Assembly (NCBI GenBank): GCA_902545635.1 | Contig: CACCGT010000011.1 | Coordinates: 1-42,285, forward strand | Direction: 5' to 3' | From: an uncultured Pelagibacteraceae bacterium | GTDB lineage: Bacteria > Pseudomonadota > Alphaproteobacteria > Pelagibacterales > Pelagibacteraceae | Length of the DNA: 42,285 nt | Shown: positions 9,545 through 22,808 of the stretch, piece after piece | Numbering within the stretch: the first letter of the stretch is position 1 | Layout: the number at the start of each line of letters is the position of its first letter | Program-made: the position numbers and the translations under genes | The notes under the pieces: generated by a model | The model's database searches: none | Told to the model about the DNA's origin: nothing | What the model saw: the letters and a program-made list of their open reading frames with translations, nothing else

Positions 9545-10202
9545 ATCCTTCTCCTCTAATTGTTTGAAGGTACCTAGGACTCTTTGGACTATCTTCAATT
9601 TTTTTTCTAAGTCTAGTAACTATTACATCAATTGATCTTTCTTTACCTAAATCAATTAATTTTGTAAGTTCCTCTCTTTTAAAAATTTTTCCAGGGGAAT
9701 TTATCATCTTTTCTAAAATTATTTTTTCAGTATTATTTATTTTTTGTCTTTTATCATTTTTATAGATAAATAATTTTTTTAGATCTATCTTTGTGTTACC
9801 AAATTCAATTACTCTTTTTATTAGTAGCGATTTTGTCTTGTTTAAAATATTATTTATTCTTAAAATCAATTCTTTAGGTTCAAAAGGTTTTGTTAAATAA
9901 TCGTCCGCACCTATTTCAAGTCCCTCGATTCTTTCAGCTGGCTCTCCTCTTGCAGTCAAAAGTAAAATTGGGGTATTGAATTTACTTTTATATTCTTGGG
10001 TAAATTCTAATCCAGTTTTTCCTGGCATCATGATGTCAAGCACTATTAAATCAAATTTAATAATTTTAGTTTTTTCAAAAGCATCATTAGAATTTTTAGC
10101 AGTAGATACAAGATAATTATTTTGAGTTAAATATTCTTTTACTAAATCTCTTATTCTGTCGTCATCATCAACAATTAGTATATGGGCTTTAAAATTTTTC
10201 AT
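9525..10202 (-). CDS. OmpR/PetR-family response regulator
   Basis: DNA-binding partner of the adjacent histidine kinase. 225 aa. The receiver domain shows the acidic cluster DDDD at 12-15, phosphoacceptor D56 in LDIMMPG, and LTKPF. The C-terminal winged helix ends with the family pattern YLQTIRGEGYVL. Its start overlaps the MarR gene by 14 bases and its end overlaps the kinase, so the three form one coupled unit. In Rhodobacter capsulatus a MarR/response-regulator pair, PetP/PetR, lies beside the bc1 genes and is needed for their expression. The same pairing and the nearby petBC make PetR a fair candidate, though OmpR or CenR-like roles fit too. Confidence 0.94.
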   Translation of the reverse strand: MKNFKAHILIVDDDDRIRDLVKEYLTQNNYLVSTAKNSNDAFEKTKIIKFDLIVLDIMMPGKTGLEFTQEYKSKFNTPILLLTARGEPAERIEGLEIGADDYLTKPFEPKELILRINNILNKTKSLLIKRVIEFGNTKIDLKKLFIYKNDKRQKINNTEKIILEKMINSPGKIFKREELTKLIDLGKERSIDVIVTRLRKKIEDSPKSPRYLQTIRGEGYVLWIE

Positions 10203-10632
10203 TAATAATTTTTTTGAGTACTTTATCGAAACTTATTACTTCGTCAGAATTTGAACTCAAAAATGCATCATAAATTCTTTTTTTTTGAGCAGAAAAAATT
10301 TCTTCAAAAATTTTATTTCCTTCATCAGTTAAATATACATGCTTAACTCTTGTATCGATCTCATCTCTCTTAAATTCTATTGCGTTTATTTCTACTAATT
10401 CATTTAAAACTCTATTTAAACTTTGCTTAGTAACCTTGAGCTTTCCAAGTAAACTTGAAATAGTGATCCCCTCGTATAATGATATAAGATGAATTACTTT
10501 ATTATGTGCAGTTCCTAATGAATGTTTGTCTAAAACTTTTTTAGCATCAGCGACAGTTTCTCTGTACCCACTAAATATTTTTTCTATATATTGTTTTAAT
10601 TGATGATCTTTTAGGTATAAAAGTTTTTTCAT
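10189..10632 (-). CDS. MarR-family transcriptional regulator (PetP-like context)
   Basis: 147 aa winged-helix repressor-type protein. The helix-turn-helix region is visible around ISSLLGKLKVTKQSLNRVLN, followed by the wing near the charged DEIDTRVKHVYLTDEG. It is the first gene of the MarR/response regulator/kinase unit and shares a 60-base divergent spacer with ilvE, so it may also act on ilvE. Assignment as PetP rests on gene order only. No ligand-binding feature can be read from the sequence. Confidence 0.92.
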   Translation of the reverse strand: MKKLLYLKDHQLKQYIEKIFSGYRETVADAKKVLDKHSLGTAHNKVIHLISLYEGITISSLLGKLKVTKQSLNRVLNELVEINAIEFKRDEIDTRVKHVYLTDEGNKIFEEIFSAQKKRIYDAFLSSNSDEVISFDKVLKKIINEKF

Positions 10633-10646
10633 AATGGTAAGTTATA

Positions 10647-10675
10647 TTGACATATTATATATACAAAGATATTTT
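10647..10675 (+). promoter_or_regulatory. Probable sigma-70 promoter of ilvE
   Basis: A perfect -35 hexamer TTGACA (10647-10652), a 17-base spacer and a -10 of TATTTT (10670-10675) end 17 bases before the ilvE ATG. On the opposite strand the same spacer holds TATAAT with a weak TTTAGA 17 bases upstream, pointing into the MarR gene. The two promoters would overlap, giving a simple place for mutual control. No convincing MarR palindrome was found. Confidence 0.55.
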
Positions 10676-10692
10676 TTCTAAAAAAAAATCAA

Positions 10693-11574
10693 ATGATACC
10701 GTTCGATAAAAGAGAAGGAAAAATCTGGTACAATGGTGATCTTGTTGAATGGCAAGATGCGAAATTGCACGTAATAAGTCATGGACTGCATTATGCTAGT
10801 TTAGTTTTTGAAGGGCTTAGAGTTTATGATGGTGAAATTTTTAAATTGCAAGAACATACTGATAGATTGTTCCACTCAGCTAAAAGAATGGATATCTCAA
10901 TTCCTTATACAAAAGATGAAATTAACAAAGCTTGTAATCAAATAATAAAAATTCAAAATGTTCAGAATGGTTACGTCAGACCTTTTGCCTGGAGGGGAAG
11001 TGAAATGATGGGTGTTTCTGCACAAAAAACTAAAATAAATGTTGCAGTTGCAACATGGGAGTGGGGAGACTATTTCGATCCTAAGTTAAAAATAGAGGGA
11101 ATTAAATTAAATATTTCAAATTGGCGAAGACCAGCCCCAAATACAATACCTTGGGATAGCAAAGCAGCTGGTCTTTATATGATTTGTACACTTTCAAAGC
11201 ATGAAGCTGAAAGACAAGGATACAGCGAGTCATTAATGTTGGATCATGAGGATAACGTAGCCGAGTCTACAAGTGCAAATATTTTTTTCAAAGACAAAAT
11301 TGGTGAGCTCCATACTCCTATACCAGACTCTTTTTTGAATGGTATTACTAGACAAACTGTAATTGAATTAGCAAAGTCAAAAAATATTAAGGTGCATGAG
11401 AGAAAAATTAAACCAGACGAATTATCAAGTTTTGAAGGTTGTTTTCTAACTGGTACAGCTGCTGAAATAACACCAATATCACAAATTGCTGAAAATAATT
11501 ATAAAGTTTGTGATGTAATTTTAGACTTATTAGAAAGTTATGGAAAACTTGTTAGAAAAAAGAAAGCTGCCTAA
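10693..11574 (+). CDS. ilvE: Branched-chain amino acid aminotransferase
   Basis: PLP enzyme of fold type IV catalysing the last step of valine, leucine and isoleucine synthesis and the first step of their breakdown. 293 aa. The Schiff-base lysine is K157 in WDSKAAG, and the cofactor-binding Glu is E191 in NVAESTSANIFF. GITRQTV and TGTAAEITPI, typical of IlvE, are also present. It stands alone on the plus strand. Its stop overlaps the pgsA stop by four bases (CTAA). D-amino acid aminotransferase is a less likely alternative, given the FEGLRVY segment. Confidence 0.94.
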   Translation: MIPFDKREGKIWYNGDLVEWQDAKLHVISHGLHYASLVFEGLRVYDGEIFKLQEHTDRLFHSAKRMDISIPYTKDEINKACNQIIKIQNVQNGYVRPFAWRGSEMMGVSAQKTKINVAVATWEWGDYFDPKLKIEGIKLNISNWRRPAPNTIPWDSKAAGLYMICTLSKHEAERQGYSESLMLDHEDNVAESTSANIFFKDKIGELHTPIPDSFLNGITRQTVIELAKSKNIKVHERKIKPDELSSFEGCFLTGTAAEITPISQIAENNYKVCDVILDLLESYGKLVRKKKAA

Positions 11575-12155
11575 TCTTTATTATCTTCAGATATTGCGTG
11601 GTCAATCCCTTTTCTTAAATATTCATAAGCTGTATATAAAGTAAGAAAGGCAGAAAGCCATAATAAAATAATTCCAATAGTTTGGGCGTTGTAATCTTGA
11701 AAGTTTATAATTTTATTTCCAGTATCCCCTGTCAATAAAACAGAAATTGAAAACATTTGAAGAAATGTTTTTACTTTTGCTAGACTTGAGACGGGAAGTT
11801 TAACACTTCCCTTTGCCAAAAATTCTCTTAAACCTGAAATTAATATCTCTCTCGTTAATATAATTATAGCAGCAATCACCTCATAATTTTTAATAGTACC
11901 ATCCATAACTAACAATATTAGTGCAGTTGCTACTATAATTTTATCTGCAATTGGATCTAAGAGTTCACCGAGTTTAGACTCTTCTTTAAACATTCTTGCC
12001 AATAATCCATCTAAAAAATCAGTAAATGATGCGATTACAAATAAAGCAAATGGTATTACATCACCATAAAATCCTGGTAGATAAAATGTAAACACAAATA
12101 TTGGAACAATTATTATTCTGCCAATTGTGAGATAATTTGGAATTTTGATTTTCAT
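11571..12155 (-). CDS. pgsA: CDP-diacylglycerol-glycerol-3-phosphate phosphatidyltransferase
   Basis: Makes phosphatidylglycerol phosphate in the inner membrane, the committed step to phosphatidylglycerol (which is also the donor for Lgt). 194 aa with several hydrophobic helices. The CDP-alcohol phosphotransferase signature DG-x2-AR-x8-G-x3-D-x3-D is complete, running from DGLLAR to LLDPIAD. The ATG overlaps the uvrC stop by four bases (ATGA), so it is translated as the tail of the uvrC unit. The uvrC-pgsA order is common in alphaproteobacteria. Confidence 0.95.
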   Translation of the reverse strand: MKIKIPNYLTIGRIIIVPIFVFTFYLPGFYGDVIPFALFVIASFTDFLDGLLARMFKEESKLGELLDPIADKIIVATALILLVMDGTIKNYEVIAAIIILTREILISGLREFLAKGSVKLPVSSLAKVKTFLQMFSISVLLTGDTGNKIINFQDYNAQTIGIILLWLSAFLTLYTAYEYLRKGIDHAISEDNKD

Positions 12156-13987
12156 TCGTGAAAAAAATTATATATCTTTTTAGCAACTTTTTCTTCAACT
12201 CCTTCAACAGTTTTTATTTCATCTAAGCTAGCGGATTCAACAGCTCTAGCAGATCCAAAATGATTTAAAAGTGCCCTTTTTCTTATAGATCCTATTCCAT
12301 CAATTTGATCAAGTAAAGACTTGCTAATACCTTTTTTCCTCTTAGCTCTATGAGCGCTAATTGCGAATCTATGGGACTCATCTCTCAACCTTTGTAAAAA
12401 AAAGAGAGTAGGGTCGTTCTTTTCAAATTTGAACTCTTTACCATTATGGAAAAAAGTTTCATTTCCACTGTTTCTATATTTCCCTTTTGCAATTGCTATC
12501 ATAGGAATATCATGCAGTCCTAATTCATTGAGTGTCTCTCTTGCTACAGAATATTGTCCTTTTCCTCCATCGATTATTACTAAGTCAGGCATGGTTAAAT
12601 AATTATCTTTTTCTTGAACAGCTCTTTTAAATCTTCTATTTAAAACTTCACGCATCATTCCATAATCATCTTGTTCATTCTTTTTAATTTTAATATTAAA
12701 TTTTCTATATCTCTTCTTAATAAAACCTTCCTCACCATATGTAATTAGTGCACCTACACTATTAGTTCCCTGAATATGACTATTGTCATAAACTTCGACT
12801 AAATTAATATTATTTTCTAAATCAAATTTTTTAGATACATTATCAAAAAGCTCTTTATTATTTTGGCTCTCATATATTTTTCTGTTTAAACTATCTTTTG
12901 CATTTTTGAGTGCTTGATTTACAACTTTTAGTTTAGAGCCTTTTTTTGCTACTGAAATATTTATTTCTTTGTTTTCTTTTTGTGAAAGTGTTTTTTCAAT
13001 TAAAACTTTTTCTTTAATATCCTCACTTAAAATTATTGAGCTTGGAACGCTTTTGTTTTCGTAGAATTGAGATACAAAAGAATTAAGGATTTCTTTTATG
13101 TTATCGTCTGGATCATGTTTTGGAAAAAAGGCTTGATTACCCCAGTTTTGTTTTGATCTATAAAAAAAAACCTGAATACAAGTTCTTCCAGACTCTTTGT
13201 AGCCAGCTATAACGTCTGCTTCTACTAAATTCGCTTCATTAATTCTTTGTGATGACTGAATAATATTTAAAGACTTTATTCTATCTCTTAATATCGCAGC
13301 TTTTTCAAAATCTAAATCTTCACTAGCCTTTTCCATTTGGTTAGACAAATTTTTTTGAATTTTTCTTGATTTCCCTGATACGAATTCAATTGCATTGTCT
13401 ACAGACAGTTTATATTCATCCTCTTCTATATATCCAACACATGGCCCAGAACATCGCCTAATTTGATAAAGAATACATGGTCTCTCTCTTTTTTTAAAAA
13501 CTGTATCATCACAAACTCTAAGCTGAAAAATCTTTTGGATCATTTTGATGGTCCAATTCGCAGATCCGGCTGAAGCAAATGGTCCAAAATAAAAACCTTC
13601 TTTAGTTTTTTTTCCTCTGTGTCGTCTAATTTGTGGCCATTTATCTTGATTACCAATAAAAATGAATGGAAATGATTTATCATCTCTAAGTAGAATATTA
13701 AACCTAGGTTTATACTTTTTAATTAAGTTTGCTTCTAAAAGTAGTGCCTCACTTTCATTTGAGGTGCTAGTAATCTCAATTTTAGTTGTTTGAGATAACA
13801 TTCTCTCGGTTCTGATAATATGATTTTTCTCTGATACATAACTTTTTAATCTATTCGGTAAGTTTTTTGCCTTACCAACGTAAAGTATTTCGTTTTTAGA
13901 ATTTAACATCCTATACACCCCAGGAAGTTTAGGTATAAGTGGCAACTCTTTTTTTATAGCTTCTTTACCGATATCAGAGCTTATCAT
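12152..13987 (-). CDS. uvrC: Excinuclease ABC subunit C
   Basis: Makes both incisions in nucleotide excision repair after UvrA/UvrB load on damage. 611 aa from the chosen start. In order: GIY-YIG nuclease ([18 protein letters not shown]), a Cys-containing region, a UVR domain that contacts UvrB (about 190-225), the RNase H-like nuclease ([11 protein letters not shown] and [10 protein letters not shown], with catalytic Asp residues) and C-terminal helix-hairpin-helix motifs. The ATG at 13987 opens [10 protein letters not shown] and overlaps folB by 14 bases. A further upstream ATG at 14017 would only add ten residues inside folB. Confidence 0.97.
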   Translation of the reverse strand: MISSDIGKEAIKKELPLIPKLPGVYRMLNSKNEILYVGKAKNLPNRLKSYVSEKNHIIRTERMLSQTTKIEITSTSNESEALLLEANLIKKYKPRFNILLRDDKSFPFIFIGNQDKWPQIRRHRGKKTKEGFYFGPFASAGSANWTIKMIQKIFQLRVCDDTVFKKRERPCILYQIRRCSGPCVGYIEEDEYKLSVDNAIEFVSGKSRKIQKNLSNQMEKASEDLDFEKAAILRDRIKSLNIIQSSQRINEANLVEADVIAGYKESGRTCIQVFFYRSKQNWGNQAFFPKHDPDDNIKEILNSFVSQFYENKSVPSSIILSEDIKEKVLIEKTLSQKENKEINISVAKKGSKLKVVNQALKNAKDSLNRKIYESQNNKELFDNVSKKFDLENNINLVEVYDNSHIQGTNSVGALITYGEEGFIKKRYRKFNIKIKKNEQDDYGMMREVLNRRFKRAVQEKDNYLTMPDLVIIDGGKGQYSVARETLNELGLHDIPMIAIAKGKYRNSGNETFFHNGKEFKFEKNDPTLFFLQRLRDESHRFAISAHRAKRKKGISKSLLDQIDGIGSIRKRALLNHFGSARAVESASLDEIKTVEGVEEKVAKKIYNFFHE

Positions 13988-14399
13988 GGCTTCTTTTTTT
14001 TGAAATTTGGATACCAACGGATGAACAATCTTTCATGATTTCTAATTTCTCAATTTGAAGACTTATTTTATCAATTCTTTTATCTTTGAATAATTCGTCG
14101 AATACATCTTCCGCTAATGTTTCAAGAAAATTATAGTGTTTATTTTTTACAAGTTTTTTTATCAATCTTACGATTTTTGAATAATTTACAATTGATTTAA
14201 TGTCTTTGTCATTTGAAGGTTTTTTATCCTCGTAATTTATCTCTAAATTAAATTTTACTTTCTGAGGAGCCTCTTTTTCAAAATCGAAATATCCAAGCTT
14301 TAAATTTAAAATAAGTTCTTTAATAAGTACCTTCTTTTCGTAATTGAAAAGAGTTTTATTCTTATCTATTTTAATAATATTAAGATTATTTTTTTTCAT
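13974..14399 (-). CDS. folB: Dihydroneopterin aldolase
   Basis: Folate pathway enzyme splitting dihydroneopterin to hydroxymethyl-dihydropterin and glycolaldehyde. 141 aa from the ATG at 14399, which follows the upstream gene's TAA after one base; an upstream ATG at 14420 would lie inside that gene. FolB features visible are [22 protein letters not shown] at reduced identity, the central [15 protein letters not shown], and [12 protein letters not shown] with the conserved Glu. The protein has an unusual N-terminal extension of about 25 Lys/Asn-rich residues. The PTR1/FolM-like reductase two genes upstream supports a pterin role for the locus. Confidence 0.9.
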   Translation of the reverse strand: MKKNNLNIIKIDKNKTLFNYEKKVLIKELILNLKLGYFDFEKEAPQKVKFNLEINYEDKKPSNDKDIKSIVNYSKIVRLIKKLVKNKHYNFLETLAEDVFDELFKDKRIDKISLQIEKLEIMKDCSSVGIQISKKRSHDKL

Positions 14400-14400
14400 A

Positions 14401-15330
14401 TTATTTAAGTCTTGAGGCAATATAATCTAAAATGACTGGATTATAATATTGAAAACAATCAGCCATATTCATTACATGTCCTGGATTTTTTTGTTTTGAA
14501 ACATTATCTTTCCAGTCATATCCTCCTACCACACATTTTTTTCCATTAACTTTATAATTCTCTGAAATAACAATTCTTTCAACGCCAGGGACTTCTTCTA
14601 ACCAATCTGATAACAGTCCTTCATACTTATCTCTAGGATGAGTAAAAGCTAGAACGGGTACATTATTTGATTTTTTAATATTATCAATCTGTCTTTGTCT
14701 TAGTTCTGCAGGACCTGGGCGCTTTTTAGCAAATTTTTTTAGTGCCTCTTCAGGACCAACTTTTTTGACTTTATATTTTTTGGAAAGTTTACCAAAACAA
14801 GCTTGCATGTACGATATACCTCCACCTACTTTATCAGGATGAGCAGCTAATAACATTAAAGTTAATAGACCACCACAAGAGTGACCTGATATAATAATCT
14901 GTTTTCTGGGAACTCCTATATTTACAAATTTTTCAACTAATTCTAAGTTTTTTTCAACTCTTTTATCTAATTTATGTTTACCCACATAAGGAGTTTTAGA
15001 TTTCCACCAGCTTTTTTTCAATGACATATCACCCGCAAAGTCATTAGAGCAAAAGTTATAAACCATAATTCTCTTACCGTTGATTTCTTCATCTACTAGT
15101 GATGCTTGATTCATTAGATCCATTGCCCAAACACATTCATTCTTTTTTGCCCTGTCATTTGTGTTTTGACCATGATTAAAAATAATTATAATTTTATTTT
15201 TAGGGTCCTCAACAACAAAACCTTCTTTTACTTTAGCTGATTTAGTAATAAAGCCACTTTTTAAAATTTTAGTAGCATAAACATTATTAGAGATTAATAA
15301 AAATATTAAAATTAAAAAAATTTTTTTCAT
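14401..15330 (-). CDS. Exported alpha/beta-hydrolase of unknown substrate
   Basis: 309 aa. A signal peptide covers residues 1-19 (ending NNVYA), so the product should be periplasmic. The hydrolase nucleophile elbow is GHSCGG with S151. A candidate oxyanion segment is FNHGQNT (about 52-58), and a late His lies in NPGHVMNM. Six or more cysteines suggest disulfides. It sits between the pteridine-reductase-like SDR and folB, with a four-base overlap upstream and one base downstream, so it is made from the same transcript although nothing ties it to folate. An esterase or dienelactone-hydrolase-like role is possible, but I do not recognise the subfamily. Confidence 0.8.
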   Translation of the reverse strand: MKKIFLILIFLLISNNVYATKILKSGFITKSAKVKEGFVVEDPKNKIIIIFNHGQNTNDRAKKNECVWAMDLMNQASLVDEEINGKRIMVYNFCSNDFAGDMSLKKSWWKSKTPYVGKHKLDKRVEKNLELVEKFVNIGVPRKQIIISGHSCGGLLTLMLLAAHPDKVGGGISYMQACFGKLSKKYKVKKVGPEEALKKFAKKRPGPAELRQRQIDNIKKSNNVPVLAFTHPRDKYEGLLSDWLEEVPGVERIVISENYKVNGKKCVVGGYDWKDNVSKQKNPGHVMNMADCFQYYNPVILDYIASRLK

Positions 15331-16063
15331 TCTTTTCCTTTCATAATATCTGGTGTTTGCCAGTTCAGATTTTGTCCACTATCAATAGCTAAGACCTGCC
15401 CAGTAATAGATATATTTTTAATAAAAAAGTCAACAGCATTACATATCTGTTCAACATCTACTTGTCTTTTTAATGGAGTTGCCATGTATTGTTTTTTGAA
15501 ATGTTTCTCACTTTGCCTTTTGTTCTTAATTGTAGGACCTGGAGCAATTCCATTAACTCTTATTTTTGGAGCTAAACTCATTGCACTAGTCTTGGTCAAA
15601 GTATAAAGGCCTGTTTTACTGATTGTATAAGAAAAAAAGTATGGAGTTAATTTGAATACCCTTTGATCAATTATATTTATAATATTATTATTTTTTCCTC
15701 TAATATTTTTAGCAAATTCTTTTGAAAGAAGAGCAGGTGTTCTTAAATTAGTTCTTAAGTGATGCCCCCAACTATCAGTAGTAAAATTCTCTAATTTGTC
15801 ATTTTCAAAAAGTGATGCGTTGTTTATCAGACAGTCAAAATATTTAAGTTTACTTTTTGCAAACTTAACAATTTTGTTTACATCTTTTTCTACACTTAAA
15901 TCTCCTTTTACCAAATAAATCTTTGTACCATTTTGTGATAATTCTTTTTTAAGATTTTCTGCCTTTATTTTTGATTTGTTGAAATGAATAACTATTTCAA
16001 CCCCCTTGCCAGATAGTTTTTTAGCAATAGCAGCGCCAATTCTATTGGCTCCACCTGTAATAA

Positions 16064-16082
<19 letters not shown>
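15327..16082 (-). CDS. SDR oxidoreductase, pteridine reductase (PTR1/FolM)-like
   Basis: Short-chain dehydrogenase, 251 aa. The nucleotide motif reads TGGANRIG (9-16), the TGxxxRxG form seen in pteridine reductases rather than the usual TGxxxGxG, which suggests NADPH. The catalytic set is D139, Y152 and K156. The usual SDR Ser is replaced by Asp 13 residues before Tyr, the spacing of D181-Y194-K198 in Leishmania PTR1. E. coli FolM is the closest bacterial type and reduces dihydromonapterin or dihydrofolate. The start overlaps uvrB by 19 bases; folB lies two genes downstream. The pterin substrate is inferred. Confidence 0.82.
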
Positions 16083-20473
<4,391 letters not shown>

Positions 20474-20485
20474 GTAATTGTAAAA

Positions 20486-20869
20486 TTATTTTGATTTTCT
20501 TTTTTTCTCTAAGCCAAAAACAGGAGAATTCCTGAATCTTAGAACTAATATAGCTATTGCAATTAGCACAATTGCTCCAGCTTCATACAGCAATACTTCT
20601 GGATTTATTGATTTTCCTTGTAATATTATAAATCTAGCAAGTGCTGTTATAGCAATAAACAATGGCAATGTTATTTGAATAGATTGACTCTCCCAAAATA
20701 CTCTGACCATAGCTAAAACCTCTAAATAAAGAAATAGTAATAGCAAATCAGCTAAAGTGACTTTTTGAACTTCAATCATTTGATATATTTCTATACCAAA
20801 CGCAATAACAGTAGCCCCAAGTATTATTACTAAAGCTAATAATTGAATTTGTTTTACAATATTCTCCAT
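20486..20869 (-). CDS. PsiE-family inner-membrane protein
   Basis: 127 aa with four predicted transmembrane helices (about 6-28, 40-58, 65-83, 90-112) and a basic cytoplasmic tail (EKKRKSK). The pattern matches the phosphate-starvation-inducible PsiE family, whose biochemical function is unknown. No Pho box is obvious in the 26-base gap behind trxB. Phosphate control is therefore not supported by what can be seen. Confidence 0.8.
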   Translation of the reverse strand: MENIVKQIQLLALVIILGATVIAFGIEIYQMIEVQKVTLADLLLLFLYLEVLAMVRVFWESQSIQITLPLFIAITALARFIILQGKSINPEVLLYEAGAIVLIAIAILVLRFRNSPVFGLEKKRKSK

Positions 20870-20895
20870 AAAATTATTTTATAAATGATATTTTA

Positions 20896-21843
20896 TTAAT
20901 TTGCAGCTAAATATTTCTCTGCCTCTAATGCAGCCATACAGCCCATTCCTGCTGCAGTTACTGCCTGCCTATAAATTTTATCTTTCACATCTCCAGCTGC
21001 GTAAACTCCTGGAATATTAGTCTCGGTAGAATCGCTTTTAGTAATTAAATAGCCTGTGCTATCCATTTCTAGCTGATCTTTAAATAAAGATGTAGCAGGA
21101 TCATGTCCAATAGCTATAAATAATCCATCTATTTTTAAATCTGATGTTTCATTAGTTTTTACATTCTTAATTTTTAATCCTTTTACATTTTTTGGCTCAT
21201 CGTCACCTACTACCTCTTCAACAACAGAGTCCCAAATAATCTCAATTTTTTTATTTTCCATTAATTTTTTTTGTAAAAGTTTTTCAGCTCTTAGTTCATC
21301 TCGTCTATGAATTAATTGTACTTTTGATGCAAATTTTGTAAGAAACATAGCTTCTTCTACTGCAGCATTTCCTCCACCAACAACTGCAACTGTTTTATCT
21401 TTGAAAAAAAAGCCATCACATGTTGCACAAGCTGATACTCCAAATCCCTTAAATTTTTGTTCAGATTCAATGTTTAACCATCTTGCTTGTGCTCCAGTCG
21501 AAATTATAATCGAGTCTGCGGTATATTTTTGTCCTCCGTCACCAATCGCCTCAAACGGTTTAGATTTTAAATTTACTGACTGGATATGATCTTCAACTAA
21601 ATCTGTTCCAACTGCTTTTGCCTGCTCTCTCATTTGTTCCATTAACCATGGTCCTTGAATAACATCTGCAAATCCAGGGTAGTTCTCAACATCAGTTGTT
21701 ATAGTTAATTGACCACCCGGTTGCATACCAGCAACCAACATTGGTTTAAGCATAGCTCTCGCAGCATAAACAGCAGCAGTATAACCAGCTGGCCCTGATC
21801 CAATTATTAACACTTTTGTATGTTTAGTTGGTTTTTCACTCAT
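20896..21843 (-). CDS. trxB: Thioredoxin reductase
   Basis: FAD enzyme reducing thioredoxin with NADPH. 315 aa, normal length. FAD site GSGPAG near residue 15, the redox-active CATC pair C139/C142, NADPH site GGGNAAVEEA, and the C-terminal FAD motif GVYAAGDVKD. It is the first gene of a three-gene minus-strand run and is divergent from the ELM1-family gene, with only 20 bases between the start codons, so their promoters must overlap each other or the coding regions. Confidence 0.97.
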   Translation of the reverse strand: MSEKPTKHTKVLIIGSGPAGYTAAVYAARAMLKPMLVAGMQPGGQLTITTDVENYPGFADVIQGPWLMEQMREQAKAVGTDLVEDHIQSVNLKSKPFEAIGDGGQKYTADSIIISTGAQARWLNIESEQKFKGFGVSACATCDGFFFKDKTVAVVGGGNAAVEEAMFLTKFASKVQLIHRRDELRAEKLLQKKLMENKKIEIIWDSVVEEVVGDDEPKNVKGLKIKNVKTNETSDLKIDGLFIAIGHDPATSLFKDQLEMDSTGYLITKSDSTETNIPGVYAAGDVKDKIYRQAVTAAGMGCMAALEAEKYLAAN

Positions 21844-21863
21844 ACAGGTCTATATAGTAAATA

Positions 21864-22808
21864 ATGAGCAAATTAAAAGGTATATTATTGACTGAGGGCA
21901 TGCACGGCATGCTTAGCCAAGTAGAAGGTTTAGCCAAAGCTCTTGATCTTGATTTTACTCACCACAAGGTTGAACTTAAAAATTTATGGAGTTTAATTCC
22001 ACCAAAATTTACGCCAATTTCTCAAAATGTTTACAAAAAAATAAACTATTCAGATTTTGATATAATAATTTCTTGTGGAAGAAAAAGTATAATTCCATCA
22101 ATCCATTTAAAAAGTATATCAAACAAAAAAGTTTTTAATATTCATATACAAGATCCAAAAATAAACTTTGATTATTTTGATTTTATTGTAGCACCCGAAC
22201 ATGACGGAATTAGTGGTTCAAATATAATTAATACGAAAGGTGCAATTCACTATCTTACAAAAGACGAAATAGAAGAAAATAAGGATTACTTAAACTCATT
22301 TATAAGAAAAGATAACAGAAAGATTTGGTGCTTAATTATGGGAGGACCAACCAAATATTATGATTATTCAACAAAAAATATGAAACATATTTTTTCAATT
22401 TTCTATAAGCTTTTAAAGAAAAAAGATTTTCAACTTGTCGTAATTCCATCAATGAGGACACCAGTAAATACCATTCATTATGCTAAAGAATTTTTTGGAG
22501 AAAATCATACAGTTATAATGAATGTAGATAAAAAAGCCTACTTATCTGCTTTGGCTATTTCAGAGAAAATAATAGTTACTTGTGACTCAAGCTCAATGAT
22601 CTCTGAGGCTGCTTTAACAGGAAAACCTATTTATATTGCAAATATTTTGCCTAAAAAAAATGATATTCGGTTCCAAAGATTTCGAAATTTGTTTAGAGAT
22701 TTAAATATCACTAGAAATCTTGGAGAAGATATCGAAAATTGGACCTATCAAAGTCTGGACGAAACTAATAGGGTAGCGAAAATTATAAAAGAAAAAATTA
22801 ATTATTAA
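21864..22808 (+). CDS. ELM1-family (DUF1022) protein
   Basis: 314 aa. Related to the plant mitochondrial fission factor ELM1 and its bacterial relatives, which look like GT-B-fold glycosyltransferases. Supporting text is ILLTEGMHGMLSQVEGLAKAL at the start, IISCGRKS, the family's LIMGGPTKYYDYS, and VTCDSSSMISEAALTGKPI, resembling a nucleotide-sugar-binding site. The bacterial function is not known; a role in envelope glycan synthesis is a guess. Its TAA shares a base with the ATG of the oxygenase gene (TAATG), so the two are coupled. Confidence 0.82.
   Translation: MSKLKGILLTEGMHGMLSQVEGLAKALDLDFTHHKVELKNLWSLIPPKFTPISQNVYKKINYSDFDIIISCGRKSIIPSIHLKSISNKKVFNIHIQDPKINFDYFDFIVAPEHDGISGSNIINTKGAIHYLTKDEIEENKDYLNSFIRKDNRKIWCLIMGGPTKYYDYSTKNMKHIFSIFYKLLKKKDFQLVVIPSMRTPVNTIHYAKEFFGENHTVIMNVDKKAYLSALAISEKIIVTCDSSSMISEAALTGKPIYIANILPKKNDIRFQRFRNLFRDLNITRNLGEDIENWTYQSLDETNRVAKIIKEKINY

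Noticed and set aside
9525-9598. Possible frameshift joining the response regulator and histidine kinase
   Set aside because: Both proteins have complete domains; the overlap is explained by a kinase ATG at 9544 with ordinary translational coupling.
10633-10692. Candidate MarR palindrome in the MarR/ilvE spacer (TTG...CAA around an AT run)
   Set aside because: The arms match for only three bases; the rest is AT-rich sequence that looks symmetrical by composition.
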